Assembly: GCA_026388345.1 (NCBI GenBank)
Contig: JAPLJY010000169.1
Location: 1 to 15,211, forward strand
Origin: Deltaproteobacteria bacterium
GTDB lineage: Bacteria > Desulfobacterota > Syntrophia > Syntrophales > UBA5619
DNA: 15,211 nt
Direction: 5' to 3'
Notes under the pieces: generated by a model
Database searches by the model: none
Told to the model about the DNA's origin: nothing
What the model saw: the letters and a program-made list of their open reading frames with translations, nothing else
Program-made: the position numbers and the translations under genes
Shown here: one piece after another, positions 1-7,091 of the stretch
Numbering within the stretch: the first letter of the stretch is position 1
How the letters are laid out: each line of letters begins with the position of its first letter

Positions 1-2
1 GC

Positions 3-284
3 GCCTCGGACGAGTTCCTGTATCTGGACATCGTTCACGAGCTGTGTCATGTCAAACAACACCTGCAGGGACGGAATCTTTACGATCGAAGCAAGGCTTA
101 CGTGGATCGAGAGACCGAAATCGAGGCCTACCAGGTAACCATACAGGAGGCCCGTCGAATCGGTTTGAACGATGACGCCATCTCCAATTATCTCCGCGTG
201 CCGTGGATCACGCCTGAAGAGAGCAAACGGCTGGCCCGCAGACTGGATGTGACCGAAAGCATTCAAGAAGGTGATTTACCGTGA
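3..284 (+). CDS. Putative HExxH zinc metallopeptidase, C-terminal part (5' end outside window)
   Basis: The open frame runs in from the left edge, so the N-terminus is missing. About 93 residues are visible, ending at TGA 282-284. Residues 11-15 of the visible part read HELCH, a match to the zinc-binding HExxH motif. A helix rich in acidic residues follows about 30 residues later (DRETEIEAYQ), where many such peptidases (gluzincin-like) supply a third, glutamate ligand. That is known family logic; the third-ligand assignment here is inference. The later part (EARRIGL to the C-terminus) is a helical charged tail with no membrane segment. A translation started at the internal GTG at 102 would lose the HExxH motif, so that start is not used. 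The substrate cannot be told. It could equally be a catalytically minor, M48- or SprT-like domain; only the full gene would settle this. Confidence 0.6.
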   Translation, partial: ASDEFLYLDIVHELCHVKQHLQGRNLYDRSKAYVDRETEIEAYQVTIQEARRIGLNDDAISNYLRVPWITPEESKRLARRLDVTESIQEGDLP

Positions 285-340
285 TTGTGGGAAAAAATTG
301 TAGAGAGCTTTGAATTACTCTTGAAACTCGGCAAATCGTC

Positions 341-360
341 ATTCCTGCGGAAGCAGGAAT
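341..360. repeat. Short palindromic repeat (ATTCCTGC stem)
   Basis: ATTCCTGC (341-348), loop GGAA (349-352), GCAGGAAT (353-360): a perfect 8-bp stem with a 4-base loop. It lies between the peptidase stop and the 3' end of the convergent kinase gene. It resembles dispersed REP-like hairpins common in intergenic DNA of this kind of genome (recalled, not searched). It has no T-run directly after it, so terminator function is only possible. Confidence 0.65.
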
Positions 361-371
361 CCATTCCTTTT

Positions 372-400
372 TCGGGGACAGATTTGAAATCTGTCCCCGA
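372..400. repeat. 29-bp palindrome, GGGGACA...TGTCCCC family, copy 1
   Basis: TCGGGGACAGATTT (372-385), centre G386, AAATCTGTCCCCGA (387-400): perfect 14-bp arms around one base. The 25-bp core recurs perfectly at 4300-4324, and a palindrome of the same size and ends but a different middle is at 4236-4264. It sits just past the 3' end of the convergent kinase gene and could act as a bidirectional transcript-end hairpin. No transposase is nearby. Confidence 0.8.
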
Positions 401-408
401 GTTCCATT

Positions 409-1326
409 TCACCCGTTGAGTCTCTCGTTGAATTCATCCAGGGTGAAACGGTATTCCTGGGTGCCGTAGCACTCGACGGCAAAGGAGGCGCATACGCTGC
501 CCATCCGGGCGCATTGTTCAATGTCCATGCCCCGGATCAGACCGCTGATCAGGCCTCCCCGGTAAGAATCGCCTGCGCCTGTCGGGTCCTCAACCTTCCT
601 GGCCTGGATGGGGGAAATGCCGATTTCAAGGTCCGGCGTGGAAACCTGTGAACCCAACGCTCCCCGGGTGGTGATGATCGTCCCGGACAGCCCCAACAAG
701 GCTTCCTTCTTCAGTCCCGTCTTGCTTATGATCAGATTCAGTTCGTAATCATTGACGATCAGGATCCGGCACCCCTCTATGACCCGGACCAGTTCTTCTG
801 CATCCCACATGGGCAGGGATTGTCCGGGATCAAAGATATAATCAATCCCCCTGACTTTGCAGGCGCGCGGGTAATTCACCATGTCTTCAAAATTGCCGGG
901 AGCGACGATCACAATGGTTTCTTGGGGATGAAATTTGTCGAAGTCCAATGCGGATGAATGTTTCATGGCCCCGGGGTTGAATCCGGTGATCTGGTTGTCG
1001 GCCAGATCGGTGGTGATATAGGCGCCGGCTGTGAATTCGTCATCGATGATTTTGATGTTTTCCGTAGAGATCCCGTTTTTTGTGAGCCATGCGAAGTACC
1101 TTTGATAATCATGGCCGATCGTGGCGGAGATGACGGGCTTTTCACCCAACAGGGTGAGCGCATAGGCAATATTGCCCGCGGTGCCGCCGAATTTTTCCTT
1201 GATGCCGTTTACCTGAAAACAGACGTTTAATGCATGAATTTTATCCGGCAGGATGTGATCCGAGAAGTATCCCGGGAAATCCATAATTCGGTCATAGGCC
1301 AGTGATCCGGAAACGATGATGTTCAT
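409..1326 (-). CDS. PfkB-family carbohydrate/nucleoside kinase (adenosine kinase-like)
   Basis: A 305-aa cytosolic kinase that transfers ATP phosphate to a sugar or nucleoside hydroxyl. PfkB signature 1 is at residues 47-61 (GGTAGNIAYALTLLG). The N-x-x-E motif for Mg-phosphate handling is N192-D-Y-E195. Signature 2 is at 247-258 (DPTGAGDSYRGG), with the anion hole and catalytic base Asp253. The length fits the ribokinase/adenosine kinase family (about 300-350 aa). The ATG at 1326-1324 has a Shine-Dalgarno AAAGG (complement of 1336-1340) nine bases upstream, which supports this start. The gene is transcribed away from the glycyl radical enzyme, sharing a 236-bp intergenic region with it. Substrate is not decided by the sequence: adenosine kinase is a common annotation for this subgroup, but ribokinase- or fructokinase-like activity remains possible. 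Confidence 0.88.
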   Translation of the reverse strand: MNIIVSGSLAYDRIMDFPGYFSDHILPDKIHALNVCFQVNGIKEKFGGTAGNIAYALTLLGEKPVISATIGHDYQRYFAWLTKNGISTENIKIIDDEFTAGAYITTDLADNQITGFNPGAMKHSSALDFDKFHPQETIVIVAPGNFEDMVNYPRACKVRGIDYIFDPGQSLPMWDAEELVRVIEGCRILIVNDYELNLIISKTGLKKEALLGLSGTIITTRGALGSQVSTPDLEIGISPIQARKVEDPTGAGDSYRGGLISGLIRGMDIEQCARMGSVCASFAVECYGTQEYRFTLDEFNERLNG

Positions 1327-1493
1327 GCTTGAAAACCTTTCAAATCCGTTGCTGAAATAATCCCTATTCAGACCCGGGATATATAGGCAATATCGGATTG
1401 GGTGTCAATTATATTTTGCCTCCGGATGATGTCGCGGATCTCCGGCAGCGGCGATCGGTAAGTTGTAACCCCTCGATCTCAATAAAACACTGC

Positions 1494-1524
1494 TTGACAT
1501 GAATATCCGTATTGATGCTATAAA
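1494..1524 (+). promoter_or_regulatory. Putative sigma70-like promoter for the glycyl radical enzyme gene
   Basis: TTGACA at 1494-1499 is a perfect -35 hexamer and TATAAA at 1519-1524 matches the -10 hexamer at 5 of 6 positions. The 19-base spacer is longer than the preferred 17. Initiation would fall near 1531, leaving about 45 bases of leader before the chosen start at 1575. The region around it is locally AT-rich against a GC-rich background, as expected for a promoter. It is seen in sequence only; activity is inferred. Confidence 0.55.
1498..1517. promoter_or_regulatory. Operator-like dyad between -35 and -10
   Basis: CATGAATATCCGTATTGATG: arms CATGAATA (1498-1505) and TATTGATG (1510-1517) are inverted repeats with one mismatch (fourth base), separated by four bases (TCCG). 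It fills the spacer of the predicted promoter of the glycyl radical enzyme. A dimeric repressor bound here would block RNA polymerase, and the long 19-base spacer would also suit MerR-type activation. Neither is demonstrated and no regulator gene is adjacent. Confidence 0.45.
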
Positions 1525-1574
1525 TGTACTGTCGGAATCGGCACTGAAAGGTATCCGTTGATATGGAGGAAGGT

Positions 1575-4091
1575 ATGAGCATGGTTGCCGCCGCACGGAA
1601 CATGCACCGGATCAAGGAACCGAAAAATCTCTCCGGAAGGATAGCCTGGCTCAGGGATTACTACTTCATGGGGGCAAAACGCGCGTGGAACAACGAGTTT
1701 ACCTCCTGGACCACGGGAACTTCCTGGGATATCCAGTTTGACGAGATGACCTTCTACATTGTGCCCGAGACCTATCCCTTCCTCCAGACCTTCCGGTCCT
1801 CCATGCAGCAGACGGCAAGGGAGGTTACGCTCCATCCCGATTTCTGGGCATGGAGCCTCCCCGAGCGCAAGGCATGGTTTGTCAAAGAGGTTATGGTGAA
1901 CCACGTTCCTCAGGAGATCCTCCCCGGCGATCTCATTGCCGGCGGGCGTTTCAACATCCAGACCTCCAAGTGCTGGACAAAGAAGGAGGCGGAGGATCGC
2001 GACCGGCTTATCTACGGCAAAAAAGGGGCCCGGGCCCGGATGAAGTGGTTCCACGACCACGGTTACGGCAACGCGGGGGCCACAAGCGGCCACCTGATCC
2101 CCGGTTACGAGAGGGCGCTCCGGATCGGCTGGAGGGGAATCCGGGAAGAGATTGCCGGCCATTACGACATTCTCGGCACCGGGGATCAGGCGGGACCCAG
2201 GGGCGCACAGCTCAGGGCGATGATGGTCGCCGCCTCCATGCCCGGCGAGCTTGCGGGCAAGTATGCCGCCCACTGTGAAACGCTCGCATCCGCGGAGAAG
2301 GACCCCGCCCGCCGGGAGGAGCTCCGGCAGATGGCCGCAAACCTGCGTCGCGTTCCCGAAGAGCCGGCGCAGACATTCTGGGAGGCCGTGCAGGCGCTCT
2401 GGCTCACGCACATGCTCGTCATGAGCGATGAGAACTACCCCGGTCCGGGCGTCTCTTTCGGCCGGATCGACCAGTACCTCTATCCCTACTGGCAGCATTC
2501 CCTTGCCCACGGCATGGAGAGGGAGTTCGGCAAGGAGATCCTGAAATGCCTCTGGATCCACGCCAACACCGCTTACGATGCGATGATCCGCATCGGCAAC
2601 AACGGCATCACGGCGGGCTATGGCCAGCTCATCACCCTCTCCGGCAGGGGAGAAGGCGGCAGGGACATGACGAACGACCTGACGTACGCGATTCTCGAGG
2701 TCATCGACGAGATGTCGCCCATCCTCGAGCCCAAGCCCAACGTCAGACTGCATCGGAACAGCCCGGACGTTCTGCTCGACCGGGTGGTGGAGATGATTTC
2801 CACAAGCCAGGGCGCTCCCTTTCTGCTCAATTTCGACGAGCGGTCCATGGCCGGGATGATGCAGGAAGCGGCCAAGGCGCACGTCGAGCGCCTGATCCAT
2901 AAAGACAATGTCCACGAATATGCGCCCGTGGGCTGCCTGGAGAACACCATGGTGGGAAACGACCGGTCCGGAACCGTGGACAACAATCTCAACCTGCTCA
3001 AGGCCGTGGAGATGGCGCTCAACAACGGCAGGGATCTGAACGAATTCACGGACCCGATCACGCTCAAGCGCGAGAAGATCCGGCAGGACGGACCGGCCAC
3101 CGGGGATGCGGCGGAATTTCATGCCTGGGATGACTTCTGGAGGGCCTATGCCGTACAGACCCGGGATATCATCCGACGCTGTGCGGAACTCTACGAGGAA
3201 TCCGAATCCATCCGCGCCCGATTCTGCCCCACGCCGTACCTGTCGTGCCTGGTCAAGGGCTGTGCGGAAAAGGGGCTCGACATCACCCAGGGCGGGGCGG
3301 AGTTGAATTTCACGACGCTCGAGGCGGTCACCTTCGCGACCACCGTCGATTCCCTGCTTGCGATCAAGTACCTGGTCTTCGACAGGCGGGAATGCACCCT
3401 GAGCGACCTTCTGACGGCGCTGAAGGCAAACTGGCAGGGGTTTGAGGTCCTTCAGGCAAAGGTCCGGTTCAAGGCCCCGAAATACGGCCGGGACGACGAC
3501 GAGGCCGATGAAATGGCCGGCAAGGTCATGGATCTCTGGTGCGACGAGACCTGGAAATACAGCACCATTTCCACGAACCGCCGGTTCCGGCCGGGGATGC
3601 TCAGTTGGAACTACTGGGTGGGCGACGGGTTTATTCTGCCCGCGAGTCCGGACGGGAGACCCAAGGGGAGGTTCCTCTCCAACGCCATCTGTCCCAGCAA
3701 CGGCGCGGACATCAACGGCCCCACGGCAAACGCTAACTCCGTGGGCAAGGTTCTGGGAGGCAAAGCCGGCGACGGCAAAGGCGACTTCGAGGGGTACCGC
3801 AACTGCCTGCCGAACGGCGCGAGCCACACCATCACCATCAATCCCTCGCTGCTCCGAGACCCGGAACACAAGGCAAAGTTCAAGGCCTTCCTCAAGGGGT
3901 ATGCGGAAAACGGGGGAAGCTGCCTGCAGATCAATATATTGGATGCGGAGATGCTGAAGGATGCCAAGAGGCGGCCGGAAGAGTACCAATCGCTGCTCGT
4001 GCGGATCACGGGCTATAATGCCTACTTCACGAGCATCGGCCGGGAGCTCCAGGATGAGGTTATTGCCAGGATCAGCCACGACTCGCTCTAA
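1575..4091 (+). CDS. Glycyl radical enzyme, pyruvate formate-lyase-like, substrate unknown
   Basis: An 838-aa oxygen-sensitive catalyst of the PFL/glycerol dehydratase-like family. The C-terminal glycyl radical loop RITGYNAYF places the radical at Gly813, 25 residues from the end. The thiyl radical site is Cys454 in VGCLEN, and Glu456 gives the Cys-x-Glu pair that I recall from choline lyase, glycerol dehydratase and arylacetate decarboxylases and not from benzylsuccinate-type fumarate-adding enzymes. The N-terminal PFL domain occupies roughly residues 20-690. ATG 1575 is preferred over the in-frame ATG at 1563 because GGAGG (1565-1569) lies five bases before it; 1563 would add four residues (Cys458/Gly817). 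The activase follows at 4372 in the same direction. No small accessory subunit, as in hydroxyphenylacetate decarboxylase, and no microcompartment gene is present. Reaction type (decarboxylase, dehydratase or C-N/C-S lyase) is undetermined. Confidence 0.93.
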   Translation: MSMVAAARNMHRIKEPKNLSGRIAWLRDYYFMGAKRAWNNEFTSWTTGTSWDIQFDEMTFYIVPETYPFLQTFRSSMQQTAREVTLHPDFWAWSLPERKAWFVKEVMVNHVPQEILPGDLIAGGRFNIQTSKCWTKKEAEDRDRLIYGKKGARARMKWFHDHGYGNAGATSGHLIPGYERALRIGWRGIREEIAGHYDILGTGDQAGPRGAQLRAMMVAASMPGELAGKYAAHCETLASAEKDPARREELRQMAANLRRVPEEPAQTFWEAVQALWLTHMLVMSDENYPGPGVSFGRIDQYLYPYWQHSLAHGMEREFGKEILKCLWIHANTAYDAMIRIGNNGITAGYGQLITLSGRGEGGRDMTNDLTYAILEVIDEMSPILEPKPNVRLHRNSPDVLLDRVVEMISTSQGAPFLLNFDERSMAGMMQEAAKAHVERLIHKDNVHEYAPVGCLENTMVGNDRSGTVDNNLNLLKAVEMALNNGRDLNEFTDPITLKREKIRQDGPATGDAAEFHAWDDFWRAYAVQTRDIIRRCAELYEESESIRARFCPTPYLSCLVKGCAEKGLDITQGGAELNFTTLEAVTFATTVDSLLAIKYLVFDRRECTLSDLLTALKANWQGFEVLQAKVRFKAPKYGRDDDEADEMAGKVMDLWCDETWKYSTISTNRRFRPGMLSWNYWVGDGFILPASPDGRPKGRFLSNAICPSNGADINGPTANANSVGKVLGGKAGDGKGDFEGYRNCLPNGASHTITINPSLLRDPEHKAKFKAFLKGYAENGGSCLQINILDAEMLKDAKRRPEEYQSLLVRITGYNAYFTSIGRELQDEVIARISHDSL

Positions 4092-4235
4092 CACATGTTG
4101 AAAAAGTCTCTTTTGCAGGCTGTTCAAAAGCTTGTCCCGTACAGGATACGGGATACCCGGATGCAAGGCCCCCGAAATCGCAGAATCGCGGAGCGAAGCG
4201 GAGCCAATCCTGAGCCGTGAGGCGTCGGGGACATG

Positions 4236-4264
4236 TGGGGACACCTTGCCGCAAGGTGTCCCCA
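4236..4264. repeat. 29-bp palindrome, GGGGACA...TGTCCCC family, variant middle
   Basis: TGGGGACACCTTGC (4236-4249), centre C4250, GCAAGGTGTCCCCA (4251-4264): perfect 14-bp arms. It shares outer GGGGACA/TGTCCCC ends and overall size with the copies at 372-400 and 4298-4326, but its middle (CCTTGC) differs from theirs (GATTT). This suggests the ends are conserved and the interior varies by compensated change. Confidence 0.75.
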
Positions 4265-4297
4265 GGCGCCCGGAATACGTTGAACGGCGAAGGGAAA

Positions 4298-4326
4298 CGG
4301 GGGACAGATTTGAAATCTGTCCCCCG
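4298..4326. repeat. 29-bp palindrome, GGGGACA...TGTCCCC family, copy 2
   Basis: CGGGGGACAGATTT (4298-4311), centre G4312, AAATCTGTCCCCCG (4313-4326): perfect 14-bp arms. The 25-bp core at 4300-4324 is identical to 374-398; only the outermost bases differ and they remain paired. Located inside the 4116-4357 element, 46 bases before the activase start, where it would form a strong hairpin in any read-through mRNA. Confidence 0.8.
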
Positions 4327-4371
4327 ATAATCGATCCGGGCGTTTTTCAACAGCCTGTTAAGGTCCGAGGA

Positions 4372-5385
4372 ATGCGTATCTCCGAATATATTGAGAAACC
4401 GAAGGGCACGATCCTCCGAATCCAGCGGATGTCCACGGAAGACGGCCCGGGCATCCGAAGCACGGTCTTCTTCAAGGGCTGTCCCTTGAGCTGCGTCTGG
4501 TGCCACAACCCGGAGAGCATCTCGGGGAAGCGCCAGCTCCACTGGATGAAATCAAAATGCATCGGCTGCCTCTCCTGTGTGCCGGTGTGCACGGCAGGCG
4601 CGCTCACGGCAACGGACGACGGCATCGTCATCAACCGGGCCGGATGTACCCCCTGTGAGGCCTGTTCGCAGGCCTGTCCCTCCACGGCGCTTGAGGTCTA
4701 CGGCGAAGAGTGGGGGGTCGAAGACCTGGTGCGCGAGCTCTTGAAGGACAGGGTGTACTTCGAGAAGTCCGGCGGCGGGGTGACGCTCTCGGGCGGAGAG
4801 CCCGCCATGCAGCCGGCCTTTGCAAGGGCCATCCTTGCCTCCCTCAAGCGGCACGGCGTCCACACCGCGCTCGATACCTGCGGCCAGTGCTCCTGGGAGA
4901 CGCTGGAGGCGTTCCTTCCCCACACAGACCTCGTCCTGTACGATCTCAAGGAGGCGGATCCGGAGAACCACAGACAGTTTACCGGGACCACGAACGCGCG
5001 GATTCTCGAAAATCTGAAATCCCTGGCCCGTTTCATGCGGGAGAGCGGCCTGCCGCGGGAACTCTGGATACGCACCCCCCTCATCCCGGATTACACCGCG
5101 ACCGCAGGGAACCTGAAGCGGATTGGGGAGTTCATCCGGGAACATCTGGGGTCCCTCACGGGAAGGTGGGAGCTTTGCACCTTCAACAACCTGTGTGTCC
5201 ACAAATACGACGGCCTGGGCATCGACTGGGGCTTCCGGAACTGCCCCCTCGTATCGGAAGCGGAGGCGAACAACCTCGCCGCCGCGGCCGCCGGCTCGGG
5301 GGTGGATCCCGGCATCATTCATATCAGCGGAACAATGAGCAGGGAAGTCGATGACGTGCAGGGAGGATTGGAGACATTTCTATAA
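4372..5385 (+). CDS. Glycyl radical enzyme activating enzyme (radical SAM, two ferredoxin clusters)
   Basis: A 337-aa activase that uses S-adenosylmethionine and a [4Fe-4S] cluster to abstract H from the partner's Gly813. The radical SAM motif CxxxCxxC is Cys37, Cys41, Cys44 (GCPLSCVWCHNPE). A ferredoxin-like insert carries two four-cysteine sets, 63/66/69/73 and 92/95/98/102, as in activases other than PflA. TLSGGEP near residue 135 is the SAM-contacting GGE motif. The ATG at 4372 is chosen because TAAGG (4359-4363) sits eight bases upstream and homology starts there (GTILRIQRMSTEDGPGIR). The frame stays open back to 4132 through repeat DNA, and an 80-residue N-terminal extension would be an artefact. 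The gene lies 280 bases after the enzyme gene, a gap filled by the inverted-repeat element, so co-transcription must pass through several hairpins. Confidence 0.94.
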   Translation: MRISEYIEKPKGTILRIQRMSTEDGPGIRSTVFFKGCPLSCVWCHNPESISGKRQLHWMKSKCIGCLSCVPVCTAGALTATDDGIVINRAGCTPCEACSQACPSTALEVYGEEWGVEDLVRELLKDRVYFEKSGGGVTLSGGEPAMQPAFARAILASLKRHGVHTALDTCGQCSWETLEAFLPHTDLVLYDLKEADPENHRQFTGTTNARILENLKSLARFMRESGLPRELWIRTPLIPDYTATAGNLKRIGEFIREHLGSLTGRWELCTFNNLCVHKYDGLGIDWGFRNCPLVSEAEANNLAAAAAGSGVDPGIIHISGTMSREVDDVQGGLETFL

Positions 5386-5489
5386 AAATCCGAGGAATTC
5401 TTGCCCTAAATGTGTTACAAGTAATGGTAAAATTAGCCACGGTAAGAGAGAATGACGGATCGCAAAACACATGAAAGGAGGAACACGAT

Positions 5490-5885
5490 ATGGTTAAGGC
5501 AATAAAAGCAAAGCAACTCAGTTTTTCTCTTCCCAGTAAGATAGGATTACTTTCGGAGGTATCATCTTTTATTACCGCAGCAAAAATCAACATTGAGGGT
5601 ATCTGCGCTTATGAAATGAGTGAACAAGGGTTTTTTATGTTGATGACTGACAATCATACAAAGGCAAAGAAAATTTTATCCCATATGGGAGCAGAGGTTA
5701 GCGTGGATGATATTATTACCGTAGAGATGCCGAATAAAGTTGGAGAATTGCAGAAGGTCGCTAAAAAAATCTCAGATGCGGGAATAGATATCAACTATAT
5801 TTACGGAAGCCCCATGAAGGGGAAAATGACCCTCATCCTCAAGACGGCAAACGATAAAAAAGCATTAAACATTTTAAACAAGTGA
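5490..5885 (+). CDS. Tandem ACT-domain protein, AT-rich
   Basis: A 131-aa soluble protein made of two ACT-like modules. Module 1 is about residues 6-70 (QLSFSLPSKIGLLSEVSSFITAAKINIEGI) and module 2 about residues 74-131 (ITVEMPNKVGELQKVAKKISDAGIDINYIY). Each shows the beta strand, the P-x-K-x-G-x-L turn and the helix that bind small ligands, usually amino acids, in this family. There is no catalytic domain, so it is likely a ligand sensor or a partner of another enzyme. AAAGGAGG at 5474-5481 lies eight bases before the ATG, a strong ribosome site. Base composition is distinctly more AT-rich than the flanking glycyl radical genes, suggesting separate origin. It follows the activase by 104 bases in the same direction; a functional link to the glycyl radical system is only inferred. 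Confidence 0.82.
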   Translation: MVKAIKAKQLSFSLPSKIGLLSEVSSFITAAKINIEGICAYEMSEQGFFMLMTDNHTKAKKILSHMGAEVSVDDIITVEMPNKVGELQKVAKKISDAGIDINYIYGSPMKGKMTLILKTANDKKALNILNK

Positions 5886-6070
5886 GTCATCTTGATAAAA
5901 AAGTTATGATCCCGGCTTTCTCCCAGAGGTTTTCATGAAATCCTCCCGCAGAATACTCCATCCTGTGGGCGGGGATGAATGAGGAGCGAGGGTAAGGGAG
6001 ATACAATCCCTCTCATCAATATATCAGTTCATTAGGGAGAAGGACTCTCAACTTGGGAAAGGAAATTCCT

Positions 6071-6907
6071 ATGAAAATATTCAAACACGTTTGGATTACG
6101 GCAGTTGTTTTCTTCATCTCGTCTGGTCTCGCAGGCGCCGTGTTGCCTGATAAAAAGGGCTGCGTCGACCATCCGGTCTTCCCAACGCGGATGCCGGGGT
6201 ATAACATCGCTAACTGCGAAACGAAGGACTTTGATGCATTCGATTTTGAGACCGGAAGGAAGGAAAAAGCCGGCGTCGAAGGGCGTCGCACCAAGTTGAC
6301 CTACCAGGTTGAGGACCGTTCAAAGGAACCAAGCGGCCTCGCGGTCGTCCGCAACTATGAGAATGCCATCAAGAGCGTTTCGGGCACCGTTCTCTTTATA
6401 GACAAAAACCGGGTCGTGAACGGGAAGATCGTGAAAGATGGCAAGGAGATCTGGACCCAGGTTGAGAAGGGCAATGGTCTAATATGGCTAACCATTGTCG
6501 AGAAGGCGGGGATGGCCCAGGACATTGTGGCCAACGCGGATGCCTTCGGAAACGACATTAAATCCAAAGGCCACGCCACCGTCTATGGAATCTACTTTGA
6601 TACCGGGAAGTCTGAAGTGAAGTCGGAGTCACAGGCCGCTCTGCAGGAGGTTGCGAAGTTGCTTTCGAACGACCCGAGTCTTAAGCTGCTGGTTGTCGGT
6701 CACACCGACTCCGTGGGACAGCTCGAGGCAAACATGAAGCTCTCGCAGGCACGGGCCGAGGCGGTGGTCCAGGCGCTCACCAAGAGTCATGGCGTCGCAG
6801 CGACCCGCCTGAAGGCGCAGGGCGCTGGGCCGATCGCTCCGGTCGTCACGAACCGTACCGAGGAAGGGCGTGCTAAAAACAGGCGCGTCGAATTGGTGGA
6901 GCAGTAG
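6071..6907 (+). CDS. Secreted OmpA-domain outer-membrane/periplasmic protein
   Basis: A 278-aa protein with a typical Sec signal peptide: Lys near the start, a hydrophobic stretch ITAVVFFISSGLAGA and cleavage likely near residue 23. A middle domain of about 140 residues (CVDHPVFPTRMPGY to KSKGHA) resembles the uncharacterised DUF4892-type N-terminal region seen before some OmpA domains; this is a tentative match. The C-terminal OmpA/MotB domain (about 170-278) has YFDTGKSEV, GHTDSVG and the NRRVE end, which in the family bind peptidoglycan. The ATG at 6071 has AAAGGA (6058-6063) seven bases upstream; a TTG at 6053 would add six residues before the signal peptide and is disfavoured. It is likely a cell-wall-anchoring protein and stands alone between unrelated genes. 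Confidence 0.88.
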   Translation: MKIFKHVWITAVVFFISSGLAGAVLPDKKGCVDHPVFPTRMPGYNIANCETKDFDAFDFETGRKEKAGVEGRRTKLTYQVEDRSKEPSGLAVVRNYENAIKSVSGTVLFIDKNRVVNGKIVKDGKEIWTQVEKGNGLIWLTIVEKAGMAQDIVANADAFGNDIKSKGHATVYGIYFDTGKSEVKSESQAALQEVAKLLSNDPSLKLLVVGHTDSVGQLEANMKLSQARAEAVVQALTKSHGVAATRLKAQGAGPIAPVVTNRTEEGRAKNRRVELVEQ

Positions 6908-7091
6908 TGACTGCGCCGATAATCGCCCCTGAGAATGGAAAATATGCTTCTACCTTCCTAACCTTCTATGGCGAAACGGATAATTGTTGAAAAATCGTGG
7001 AAACAGGTGCAATTCTACTTTCCATTCCAAACAATCTTGTGTGTAAAGTAGGCTAAAGAGAGGACCATATCTTTCATCAAGGAGAGAGTTC

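Larger units (their letters stand above)
4116..4357. mobile_element. Inverted-repeat-bounded noncoding element (MITE-like), 242 bp
   Basis: The left end CAGGCTGTTCAAAAGC (4116-4131) pairs with the complement of the right end CGTTTTTCAACAGCCTG (4341-4357). The right end read inward is CAGGCTGTTGAAAAACG, so the ends match over about 14 bases with one mismatch. The same ends bound a 124-bp element at 12236-12359. Inside are a CCCGTA/TACGGG hairpin (4136-4152) and two 29-bp palindromes. It lies wholly between the glycyl radical enzyme stop (4091) and the activase start (4372). It encodes nothing recognisable, although it happens to be open in frame with the activase. No target-site duplication was evident, so it may be a composite of intergenic repeats rather than a transposed unit. 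Confidence 0.6.

Noticed and set aside
372..400. Intrinsic terminator for the flanking genes
   Set aside because: The stem is perfect but no T-run follows on either strand, so only a possible 3'-end hairpin is claimed.
1575..4091. Benzylsuccinate/alkylsuccinate synthase (fumarate-adding) identity
   Set aside because: The Cys454-Leu-Glu456 motif retains the glutamate that I associate with eliminating and decarboxylating family members, and no extra small subunits are encoded nearby.
1518..4244. A 908-codon open frame on the minus strand opposite the glycyl radical enzyme
   Set aside because: It is an antisense shadow in a GC-rich gene: composition is Arg/Pro/Gly/Val-rich without domain motifs, and the plus strand encodes a complete enzyme with catalytic residues.
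4236..4326. CRISPR-like or direct-repeat array in the 4.2-4.3 kb palindromes
   Set aside because: Only two palindromes, unequal in sequence, with no regular spacers and no cas genes; they are REP-like hairpins.
4552..5322. Long minus-strand frame opposite the activase
   Set aside because: Shadow of the real gene; no motifs and no ribosome site, while the sense strand shows all radical SAM and ferredoxin cysteines.
5386..5489. Promoter before the AT-rich ACT gene (TTGCCC with TAAAAT)
   Set aside because: The best hexamers are 21 bases apart, too far for a sigma70 promoter, and no better pair was found.
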